A stretch of 15,999 bases of DNA from Chloroflexota bacterium (GTDB lineage Bacteria; Chloroflexota; UBA6077; JADZDV01). The stretch is taken from positions 1-15,999 of the forward strand of contig JADZDV010000074.1 in NCBI GenBank assembly GCA_020850915.1. The letters run 5' to 3'. The position numbers were made by a program, and so were the translations under genes. The stretch's first letter is position 1. Each line of letters starts with the position of its first letter. The notes beneath the pieces are model-generated. The model was not told the origin of the DNA and searched no databases. It saw only the letters and a list, made by a program, of their open reading frames with translations. Of the stretch, positions 1 to 5,474 are shown piece after piece.

Positions 1-435
1 CTTCTGCTCCAGCCGCGGACCGATTCCGCGGAGCCGCCGCAACCGACGAGCACGCGCGGCGCGCACCAGGCCGCGGATGCCGCGGACGCCTCCATCCTGG
101 ACGAGCCGCTGCGCGGTGCGCGGTCCGATACCCGGGACCTGCATCAACTGGCGAAACGACTCCGGCATCTCGGCCAGCAGCTCCTCGTGAAACCGCGTCC
201 GGCCGGTCGTCACCAGCTCGCCAAGCTTGCGGCGAAGGCGCGGGCCGAGCCAGGGCAGATCGAGCTCGCCACCGTCGGTGGCGTGGTCCCGCGGCTGGTC
301 TGGCAGGTAGAGCAGACCCAGCGCGGCGCGGCGGTAAGCGCGAACACGACGCGCGTTGCCGCCCTGAGACTCGAGCATAGAAGCGATGGAGAAAATAGTC
401 CTGGCAGCCTCGCGGTTCGTCACTGGCCTGGTCAC
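1..435 (-). CDS. polX: DNA polymerase X family protein, N-terminal part (cut by left window edge)
   Basis: About 145 residues are visible, read leftward from a GTG at 435; a second GTG at 423 is possible. The first ~40 residues (NREAARTIFSIASMLE, then RRVRAYRRAA) match the 8-kDa domain that opens PolX-type polymerases. Helix-hairpin-helix DNA-binding motifs follow: LPWLGPRLRRKL, VPGIGPRTAQRL and LRGIGPRLEQ. The polymerase palm and the C-terminal PHP exonuclease domain of full-length bacterial PolX would lie outside the window, so the catalytic part cannot be checked. Bacterial PolX fills short gaps in base-excision repair. No good Shine-Dalgarno sequence precedes either start; a TATAAT box at 458-463 would give a very short leader. 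A shorter HhH-only protein is the main alternative. Confidence 0.78.
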   Translation of the reverse strand, partial: MTRPVTNREAARTIFSIASMLESQGGNARRVRAYRRAALGLLYLPDQPRDHATDGGELDLPWLGPRLRRKLGELVTTGRTRFHEELLAEMPESFRQLMQVPGIGPRTAQRLVQDGGVRGIRGLVRAARARRLRRLRGIGPRLEQK

Positions 436-457
436 CCATTCATCGAACTGATGTTCT

Positions 458-463
458 ATTATA
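458..463 (-). promoter_or_regulatory. Candidate -10 box for the polX-like gene
   Basis: A perfect TATAAT on the minus strand lies 22 bases before the GTG at 435. A -35 is poor: TTGCAG at 18-base spacing matches only the first three bases of the consensus. The local AT-rich patch stands out in this GC-rich sequence. The predicted transcript would have a leader of only about 15 bases. Confidence 0.45.
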
Positions 464-511
464 TGGGGTCTCGTGGGCGGGCTGCAAGTCGCGGCGCGAG
501 CGTGGGTGCGC

Positions 512-527
512 CTGAAACATGTTGCAG
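512..527. repeat. 16-base near-perfect palindrome, possible operator
   Basis: CTGAAACATGTTGCAG is an inverted repeat with a single mismatched pair around a perfect AACATGTT core. It lies in the gap between the polX-like start and the end of the exported-protein operon, about 50 bases upstream of the polX-like -10 box. The spacing would suit an upstream regulator site. No regulator gene is nearby, so the function is unknown. Confidence 0.35.
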
Positions 528-543
528 CGTGGGCGACAGACCG

Positions 544-571
544 GTAGCGGCGCTGCTTGCCGCGCCGCTAC
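544..571 (-). terminator. Strong stem-loop after the DUF5666-like operon
   Basis: GTAGCGGCGC and GCGCCGCTAC form a perfect 10-bp stem with an 8-base loop. It begins 10 bases after the minus-strand stop codon at 582-584. No T-run follows, so it is either a T-less terminator or a 3'-end stabilising hairpin. Its position directly downstream of the operon supports an end-of-transcript role. Confidence 0.5.
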
Positions 572-581
572 AACGGCCGTT

Positions 582-1514
582 TCAACACACGTCGGTCGCA
601 CTCCGAGAGCGCGATCCGTGGCGTTCTCGACCGGTCAGTTTGCCACCGGGAGTCCGTGTCGGCGTCCGCGTCGCGGCAAGCACGGCCGTCGCGGTCGCCG
701 TTGGAGTAGAGGTCGGGCCTGCCGTCGCGGTCTCCATCACCGTCGGGGTGGCGGTCGGAGTCTCGTCCTCAGCGATGGTCTCGCCGTTGTCGTCCAGGTA
801 GTTGTCGTCGTAGACGTAGTCGTAGTTGTCGTCGTAGGAGTAATTGTCGTCAGAGTAGTAGTTATCGTCGGCATAGTAGTTGTCGTCATAGACGGGCGTG
901 GAGGTGGCCTGACCGAGCAGACCGGTCGTCGTTCCCGCGCCGAACGGGTCAGGAGTCGGCGTGGCGGCCCCGAACGCCAGGGGCGTCATATCGGCGATCA
1001 CGACCGTGCGGGCGCTCAACAGCCCGGGCGCCAACCAGACACCGCCAAATGTCGCCTCCACGTTCAGCCCGAGGCCTGTGAGCATGCTGGTATCGGTGAA
1101 CTGCACCATGTGGTCACCAGTCGGCGTCCGGAGCTGGGCCATCATCGGGCGGGAGATCGTGTCGAGCCCGACGATCGTGCCGTGAATCTGGACCGGGTCA
1201 TCCATGGCAGCGCTCGCGCCAGGCCCAACTGCGCCGGCGCCCGTCGAGCCAGCTCCGAAGGGGCCGCCGGCCCCGGTGGTACCAAGCGGCACACCTGCAC
1301 CCGTCAAGGTGGTGCTCGCACCAGCCGAACCAGCCTGGGGGCCCGCTGGACCTGTCACGCCAAGCGGTCGCGACGCGGCCGTTGCCGTCGGCGTCCGAAC
1401 AGCCGCGGGCGACTGCTGGGCTCCGGACGGCAGCGCCATCAACACGAGCATGCCAGCGATGAGCCCGAGCGCGAGGCCGCCCCGAAGGAGCAGCCAGCCG
1501 TCAAGGCGCCACAT
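582..1514 (-). CDS. Exported DUF5666-like protein with Asp/Asn/Tyr repeats and TPT linker
   Basis: The protein has 310 residues from ATG 1514. That start is chosen because GGGGGAGG lies five bases before it; an in-frame GTG at 1520 overlaps this ribosome site. Residues ~10-32 form a hydrophobic export segment (cleavage plausible near PSGA/QQ). A Gly/Ala/Thr-rich linker runs to ~104. Residues ~105-178 form a small beta-rich OB-fold-like domain (DPVQIHGTIVGLD, then VWLAPGLLSARTVVI) resembling DUF5666. Residues 209-243 carry about six DDN units separated by Tyr/Ser. A Thr/Pro TPTATPT linker and a basic tail ending in Cys complete it. No enzyme motif is visible; an extracytoplasmic structural or ion-binding role is a guess. 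It overlaps the preceding gene by 14 bases, so the pair is probably co-translated. Confidence 0.75.
   Translation of the reverse strand: MWRLDGWLLLRGGLALGLIAGMLVLMALPSGAQQSPAAVRTPTATAASRPLGVTGPAGPQAGSAGASTTLTGAGVPLGTTGAGGPFGAGSTGAGAVGPGASAAMDDPVQIHGTIVGLDTISRPMMAQLRTPTGDHMVQFTDTSMLTGLGLNVEATFGGVWLAPGLLSARTVVIADMTPLAFGAATPTPDPFGAGTTTGLLGQATSTPVYDDNYYADDNYYSDDNYSYDDNYDYVYDDNYLDDNGETIAEDETPTATPTVMETATAGPTSTPTATATAVLAATRTPTRTPGGKLTGRERHGSRSRSATDVC
786..890 (-). repeat. Tandem D/D/N/Y-coding repeat inside the exported protein
   Basis: About 105 bases of degenerate GAC-GAC-AAC-TAC-type units encode YDDN, YYADDN, YYSDDN, YSYDDN, YDYVYDDN and YLDDN in succession. The unit length varies from four to eight codons. 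Base order varies between units while DDN is kept, so the protein sequence, not only the DNA, appears to be maintained. Confidence 0.8.
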
Positions 1515-1953
1515 GGCCACCTCCCCCAGCCGACCCGTCCGGGTACGGCGATGGGCCCGGCGGCAGCGGCGGCCGATCGACTCGCAGGCTCGTGACCTGG
1601 AACTCGTGGTCGTTGACGCGGTGTCCGAAAGCGGTCACGTAGCTGCCGAACCGAACGCCGCTCGTAGAGATGACCTCTACGCTCCGCACGTACAGCGTGA
1701 TGACGCCGTTGAGATTGCCGATCTGGAGTATGGGCGGCAGGGCGAAGGTGTTGAAGCCAATCACCTGCCCAGCCGTCTGGGTTGCGTCGCCGCCAACTCC
1801 GCCGGGTCCAGCTGGACGGGTGCTATCGGTCGGTGTTGGCTGCTGCGCGAGGACGGTAGCAACACGGCTTCCAGGAGCGTCGCTCCCGGACATCACCGCT
1901 ATCGCGCACGAGAGCAGTGCGGAGACGGCGAACAGCCGACCTCGAACTCTCAC
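1501..1953 (-). CDS. Small exported DUF5666/OB-fold-like protein
   Basis: The protein has 150 residues from GTG 1953, with AGGGGG five bases upstream as the ribosome site. An N-terminal signal peptide is clear: Arg-rich start, hydrophobic stretch ~7-20, and a possible VLA/QQ cleavage near 36. LLSC near residue 15 is only a poor lipobox. A Pro/Thr/Gly linker follows, then one beta-rich domain at ~62-128 (GQVIGFNTF, ILQIGNLNGVITLYV, FGSYVTAFGHRVNDHEFQVTSLRV). Its pattern resembles the domain of the downstream protein, so the two may be diverged duplicates that work together outside the membrane. The tail is Pro/Gly-rich. A promoter-like sequence at 2045-2073 would serve both genes. The specific function is unknown. 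Confidence 0.7.
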   Translation of the reverse strand: MRVRGRLFAVSALLSCAIAVMSGSDAPGSRVATVLAQQPTPTDSTRPAGPGGVGGDATQTAGQVIGFNTFALPPILQIGNLNGVITLYVRSVEVISTSGVRFGSYVTAFGHRVNDHEFQVTSLRVDRPPLPPGPSPYPDGSAGGGGHVAP

Positions 1954-2003
1954 GTTTTCCCCCTGTTGAGCCCGCCATGGTCCGAACGAGGTCTCACAGC
2001 AGC

Positions 2004-2019
2004 CGCGCTAGCGAGCGCG
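2004..2019 (-). other. Hairpin in the 5' leader of the exported-protein operon
   Basis: CGCGCT-AGCG-AGCGCG forms a 6-bp GC-rich stem with a 4-base loop. It lies between the predicted leftward transcription start (~2038) and the GTG at 1953, so it would be in the mRNA leader. It could stabilise the message or be incidental in this GC-rich DNA. Confidence 0.35.
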
Positions 2020-2044
2020 CCTCCAACCTCGCCCCTGACTTCCA

Positions 2045-2073
2045 AGCATACGCCTGCCTGGACATCCTGTAAA
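2045..2073 (-). promoter_or_regulatory. Promoter-like sequence for the exported-protein operon
   Basis: On the minus strand, TTTACA (2073-2068) and TATGCT (2050-2045) are separated by exactly 17 bases. The -35 matches consensus at 5 of 6 and the -10 at 4 of 6. Transcription would start near 2038, about 85 bases before the GTG at 1953. Confidence 0.5.
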
Positions 2074-2086
2074 GCGTTTCTACAAT
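2059..2086 (+). promoter_or_regulatory. Promoter-like sequence toward the ParB-like gene
   Basis: TGGACA (2059-2064) and TACAAT (2081-2086) are separated by 16 bases; each matches its consensus at 5 of 6. It overlaps the oppositely directed promoter by about 15 bases. TGTA (2068-2071) and TACA (2081-2084) form an interrupted inverted repeat within it, so one regulator could control both directions. Confidence 0.5.
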
Positions 2087-2404
2087 GTGACGACGGGACG
2101 TCGCGGAGCGTGCCGGCACCGTCATGAACGGCTGGCTCGCTTTCCGTGGACGCCCGCGGGAGCCGCCGCGAGCGACGACTGGGTCGGCGACGTCGGCACG
2201 CGCACAGGCGGTCTGGGCCACCGACGCTGATGCCGCCAGGCCAGCCCGCGCCCCCGGCCCTGACGAACGTCGCCGGTCTGCTCGACGCGATCGATGACGC
2301 GCGACGAGCCGGCCGACGAGCGCTGTTGAGACGAGATCGTTAAGACGGCGCCGCACCGCACGCGCGGAATGTCGCCTACCATGGCGTCCGGGAGAGAAGA
2401 CGCC

Positions 2405-3487
2405 ATGACTGTGACCCACTCACCAGCCGCTCGGGCGCTCGCGACGAGGCCCGGCGCACTCGTCCATCTAGACCCACGGGAGATCAACCCTGACCCGGAC
2501 AACGTGCGTCGCGAGGACGCGGCCGGCCTGGAATCGCTCGCCGACAGCCTCCGCGAGCACGGCGTGTTACAGCCGCTGGGCGTGGCCCGCGACAGCGGCA
2601 GCTCTCGCGTCGTCTACGGCAGTCGCCGTCGCGCGGCGGCGATCATGGCCGGCCTGACGGAAGTGCCGTGCGTCCTCGTCGACGGAGCGCCGGAAGACCG
2701 CCTCGTCCGGCAGCTCGTGGAGAACCTCCAGCGCCAGGACCTGAACGCCCTCGACCAGGCCGAGGGGCTGGCCCGGCTGCGCCGCGACCAGGCCCGTCAG
2801 AGCCCGGCCGCCAGCGAGCGCCAGCTGGATGAGGCCGCGGCGCGCGCCGTGGGGCTCTCCGTTTCGACGGTGCGCCGCTACCTGGGGCTCCGCGACCTCG
2901 TCGCCCCGGTGCGCGACTTGATCGCCGAGGGCGAGCTGTCCGTGACCCAGGCCCAGCACCTCTCCGCCGTCACGGACCCGGCGCGACAGGAGGAGGTCGC
3001 GCGGCTCGCGGTCGAGCGCGGCATGTCCGCCGCGGCGATCGCCCGCGCCTGTAAGGCGGCCGTCGTCAGGCCTACTATGTCGGTGGCGGACGCCCTGGAC
3101 CTCGCCGAAAGCGACCGAGAGGTTCCGGAGGCTGCGCCGTCGAAGCCAGTCGGCCAGCGGGTGGCGCGGGCGCCCAGGGTCGAAGCGGAAGACAGCGACA
3201 AGAACCCCTGGGCAGACGAGGAAGAGGGGGAGGAGGATGACGAGAACGATGGGCCGGTGGCAGGCCGCGTCGAGAGCGCGGACGGGCATCGGGTGTTCCG
3301 CATCCGGAGCGTGGCCGTGTTCTGCGACGAGGTCGACCGGCTGCATCACGCTCTGGCCGACGGAGATCTGGACCGAGCCGCGGAGGACGACCCGGCAGCG
3401 CCGCTCAAGCTGCGCCTGACGGCGCGTCAGCTCGAGCACGCCTCGAAGCTGCTGAACCAGCTCCTCGGCCGGCGCGGCTGGAAGTAG
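2405..3487 (+). CDS. Orphan ParB-family DNA-binding protein
   Basis: The protein has 360 residues from ATG 2405, chosen because GGGAGAG lies 8 bases upstream; an in-frame ATG at 2369 has no such site. Residues ~19-107 form the ParB N-terminal nucleotide-binding domain, with INPDPDNVRRE, YGSRRRAAA (71-79) and ENLQR (106-110). A helix-turn-helix region follows (~142-165, AARAVGLSVSTVRRYLGL), and helical DNA-binding segments continue to ~225. A Pro/Ala-rich then strongly acidic linker (261-283) leads to a C-terminal domain (~294-360) unlike the usual ParB dimerisation end. The usual GERR motif is GSRR here. No parA is adjacent, so a chromosomal ParABS role is doubtful; it may be a Noc-like or regulatory homologue. 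The EamA gene 27 bases downstream may be co-transcribed. Confidence 0.85.
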   Translation: MTVTHSPAARALATRPGALVHLDPREINPDPDNVRREDAAGLESLADSLREHGVLQPLGVARDSGSSRVVYGSRRRAAAIMAGLTEVPCVLVDGAPEDRLVRQLVENLQRQDLNALDQAEGLARLRRDQARQSPAASERQLDEAAARAVGLSVSTVRRYLGLRDLVAPVRDLIAEGELSVTQAQHLSAVTDPARQEEVARLAVERGMSAAAIARACKAAVVRPTMSVADALDLAESDREVPEAAPSKPVGQRVARAPRVEAEDSDKNPWADEEEGEEDDENDGPVAGRVESADGHRVFRIRSVAVFCDEVDRLHHALADGDLDRAAEDDPAAPLKLRLTARQLEHASKLLNQLLGRRGWK

Positions 3488-3514
3488 CGCCACGTCCTGT
3501 ACCCAGGAGGGACC

Positions 3515-3943
3515 ATGGCGCTCCTGACCAACTGGGTCGTGCTGGGACTGCTGTCGGCGATCTTCGCGGCCCTCGTCGCGATCCTCGCGAAACTGGGGCT
3601 CCAGTCCATCGACGCCACGCTCGCGACGACGGTCCGATCGGCGATCATGGCGCTCCTGCTGATCGCCGTGAGCCTGAGCACGGGTCGCTTCGCGTTGCTG
3701 TCCGGCGTCTCGGGAAACGCCTGGATGCTCATCATCCTGAGCGGTCTGGCCGGCGCGGCCTCCTGGCTGTGCTACTTCCTGGCCATCCAGGTTGGGAACG
3801 CCTCCCAAGTCTCAGCCCTGGACCGGCTCAGCATCGTCTTCGTGGTCATGCTGGCCGGTGTGTTCCTCGGGGAAGATCTGGGACCGCTGAGACTCCTAGG
3901 AGCGGGCATGATCGTCGCGGGCGCACTGCTGATCGCGCGGTGA
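3515..3943 (+). CDS. Half-size EamA-family (DMT) transporter
   Basis: The protein has 142 residues from ATG 3515, with a strong AGGAGG ribosome site four bases upstream. It is almost entirely hydrophobic, with about five membrane helices, and corresponds to one EamA domain instead of the two found in typical ~300-residue members. The first helix pair (LSAIFAALVAILAKLGL) and the end (LGEDLGPLRLLGAGMIVAGALLIAR) match the domain pattern, including the conserved glutamate before the last helix. Single-domain members are thought to work as dimers, like small multidrug transporters. The substrate cannot be predicted. It sits 27 bases after the ParB-like gene and converges on the MFS gene. Confidence 0.82.
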   Translation: MALLTNWVVLGLLSAIFAALVAILAKLGLQSIDATLATTVRSAIMALLLIAVSLSTGRFALLSGVSGNAWMLIILSGLAGAASWLCYFLAIQVGNASQVSALDRLSIVFVVMLAGVFLGEDLGPLRLLGAGMIVAGALLIAR

Positions 3944-3953
3944 CCCGAACCAT

Positions 3954-5231
3954 TCACGGACGCTCGCTTCTGGCAACATCAGCGCGTGGGGGCGGCTCAG
4001 CCAGGCGGCTCGACTGCGCCTCCTCCACCGCGAAGCGCTGCTCCAGGATGGCACGGGCCGGGGTTCTCGTGACGAGGGCCCAGCCCGTCAGGATGGAGAT
4101 CGCATAGCCTATGCCGCCGACCAGCAGCCCAGCGCCCGGGAAGAGGTTGGCCACCGCGGCCGCGACGGCCGGGCCGAGAAAGGCGCCGACGTTCCTCGGG
4201 ACTGGCCCGAGGCTCATGACCGCCGTCTGATGCTCGCGCGGGACGACGCGGGCGAGGTGGGTGTAGAGCACGGAGTTGCCCATCGCCGCGGGGAAGGCCC
4301 GCAGAGCGGCCAGCAGGCCGAGCAGACCCAGCTCCGGCACGACGGCCATCCCGAGGCTCAGCAGGGTGCCGCCGATCATACCGCTCAGGAACAGCTTACC
4401 CTCTTCTATCCGATCCACGATCTTGCCCACGGCCCAGGTGGCGACGCTCGAGAGCGCGCCGTAGATGCCCAGGATCCAGCCAATCGCCGGCGCCGGGTTG
4501 TCGGTGACCTGGGTGATCCGCACGGGCAGATAGGAGTCGATCACCGAGGTCGCGAAGCGGAGCATGCCGGCGCTGCTCAGGTTCCACCGGATCGGCGGTG
4601 TGCTCCACGCAAAGGCGAGCACGCCACGCGTCCGCGACAGAACGGAGGCTGGTGCCGCGGATCTGGGCGGCTCTGGCATGATCAGGTAGATCGCGATGCC
4701 TGCCAGCGCCACGAGGACTGCGTCGGCGAGGAACAGTCCGCTCACACCGATGTGGGGGATGGCGAGCGCGCCCAGCGGTGGGCCGAGACTCGCGGCAATC
4801 GGCTGCGCCGCCTGAACGACCGCGATCGCCGTCCCGAGCTGGCGACGAGGCGTGATCATCGCCTGGGTCGCCGTCATCATCGAGATGTTCCCCATCGTCA
4901 GACCGAGCAGGACGCGCGACACGACAAGCACGCCAACGTTCGGGGCAAAGGCGCAGATCACGTAGGTGACCGCGGCGATGAAGAAGCTGCGGAGCACCAT
5001 CACCCGTCGCGAGTAGCGCTCCGAGAGGGGCCCCCAGAACGGGGCGAGGGGAAAGGCCACGCCCATCATGGTCGCGTACAGCAGGCCAGTCCAGGTGGCG
5101 ATCTCGGGACCGGTCAGTCCGAGCTCCTGGAGTTGGAGCGGCGTGAAGGCAGCGAGATGTCCCTCACCGGTATGTTGGAGGGCTGCACAGATCAGAAGAA
5201 CGAAGTTGATCCGCCGCCAGTCGTGCCGCAC
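3954..5231 (-). CDS. MFS transporter (drug-exporter-like)
   Basis: The protein has 425 residues from GTG 5231; no better in-frame start is nearby and the ribosome site is weak. The length and about twelve hydrophobic segments fit a major facilitator. Signature motif A between helices 2 and 3 is GPLSERYSRR (67-76), and SRVLLGLTMGN (~105-115) fits the motif B region. A central loop of ~25 residues around residue 200 separates the two six-helix halves. The style resembles MdtG-like or other proton-coupled exporters, but the substrate is not identifiable. The C-terminal tail is Pro/Arg-rich. The gene diverges from the tRNA (41 bases between them) and converges on the EamA gene, with only 10 bases between stops. 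Confidence 0.85.
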   Translation of the reverse strand: MRHDWRRINFVLLICAALQHTGEGHLAAFTPLQLQELGLTGPEIATWTGLLYATMMGVAFPLAPFWGPLSERYSRRVMVLRSFFIAAVTYVICAFAPNVGVLVVSRVLLGLTMGNISMMTATQAMITPRRQLGTAIAVVQAAQPIAASLGPPLGALAIPHIGVSGLFLADAVLVALAGIAIYLIMPEPPRSAAPASVLSRTRGVLAFAWSTPPIRWNLSSAGMLRFATSVIDSYLPVRITQVTDNPAPAIGWILGIYGALSSVATWAVGKIVDRIEEGKLFLSGMIGGTLLSLGMAVVPELGLLGLLAALRAFPAAMGNSVLYTHLARVVPREHQTAVMSLGPVPRNVGAFLGPAVAAAVANLFPGAGLLVGGIGYAISILTGWALVTRTPARAILEQRFAVEEAQSSRLAEPPPRADVARSERP

Positions 5232-5255
5232 GCGCTCATTCTGACAGGTCTGAGG

Positions 5256-5261
5256 TACAAT
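5256..5261 (+). promoter_or_regulatory. Candidate -10 box for the tRNA
   Basis: TACAAT lies 11 bases before the first tRNA base, which would place transcription start about 5 bases upstream of the mature 5' end. I see no good -35 partner. Confidence 0.4.
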
Positions 5262-5272
5262 TGCTCGACCGC

Positions 5273-5344
5273 GGGCCCGTAGCTCAGTGGCAGAGCAGCG
5301 TGCTCATAACACGCGGGGCGCAGGTTCGATGCCTGCCGGGCCCA
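5273..5344 (+). tRNA. tRNA with anticodon CAT (elongator Met, or Ile2)
   Basis: A complete cloverleaf can be folded by eye. The acceptor GGGCCCG pairs with CGGGCCC, the D-stem GCTC with GAGC, the anticodon stem GCGTG with CACGC around loop CTCATAA, and the T-stem GCAGG with CCTGC around TTCGATG. The discriminator is A at 5344. CCA is not encoded (ACCG follows). The first pair is G-C and the anticodon stem lacks three G-C pairs, so it is not the initiator. The 4-69 and 5-68 pairs are both C-G, as in E. coli tRNA-Ile2, whose CAT is modified by TilS; elongator tRNA-Met of E. coli differs there. The amino-acid identity is therefore open. Confidence 0.92.
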
Positions 5345-5355
5345 CCGCTCCACGC

Positions 5356-5377
5356 ACCGTTGCCGGTCACCCTTTTT
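5356..5377 (+). terminator. Weak terminator-like sequence after the tRNA
   Basis: A short ACCG/CGGT stem is followed after five bases by a run of five T at 5373-5377, the only T-run in this area. The stem is only four base pairs, so this is a weak candidate. Confidence 0.3.
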
Positions 5378-5405
5378 GTCCGCCCGTCCGGGGCCGTGCT
5401 AGGAT
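5376..5405 (+). promoter_or_regulatory. Promoter-like sequence upstream of the glycosyltransferase
   Basis: TTGTCC (5376-5381) and TAGGAT (5400-5405) have 18-base spacing. It would start transcription near 5412, about 60 bases before the TTG start at 5475. It may drive the glycosyltransferase, Nif3 and zinc-ribbon genes together. Confidence 0.4.
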
Positions 5406-5474
5406 GAGTTCCGGCTCGCGATGCTCGCTCCCTGCGAGTTGGCGTGGCGCCCAGTACCGTCTCGGCCGGGTTGA

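Larger units (their letters stand above)
1954..2404. other. 451-base divergent intergenic region
   Basis: This lies between the exported-protein operon and the ParB-like gene. It holds two overlapping, opposite promoter-like sequences (2045-2086), a hairpin in the leftward leader (2004-2019), and a ~310-base leader before ParB. Two short plus-strand frames are open in that leader: 2124-2297 (57 codons, ATG) and 2146-2343 (65 codons, GTG). Neither has a ribosome site. The second has coding-like third-position GC and a plausible helix (LTNVAGLLDAIDDARRAG) in its last half, but the Arg-rich first half looks non-coding. I do not call either as a gene. Confidence 0.6.

Noticed and set aside
512..527. 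Palindrome as a parS site for the ParB-like protein
   Set aside because: It does not match the canonical TGTTTCACGTGAAACA and is about 1.9 kb away on the far side of another operon.
786..890. D/N/Y-coding repeats as a non-coding tandem or CRISPR array
   Set aside because: The units are within an open frame, vary in length and keep the DDN amino-acid pattern rather than exact DNA identity.
519..1595. Long plus-strand open frame antisense to the exported-protein genes
   Set aside because: It gives an Arg- and Val-rich low-complexity product with no ribosome site. The minus-strand frames have signal peptides, ribosome sites and domains.
2124..2297. 57-codon ATG open frame in the ParB leader
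   Set aside because: It has no ribosome site, has an Arg/Ala/Pro-rich product and overlaps another equally open frame, so coding is not supported.
2567..3808. 413-codon minus-strand open frame across ParB and EamA
   Set aside because: It is the high-GC antisense shadow of a clear ParB gene; the product is Arg/Gln/Asp-rich without any recognisable domain.
5273..5344. tRNA as an integration site for a mobile element
   Set aside because: No integrase, no repeated 3' tRNA fragment and no compositional break is seen on either side.
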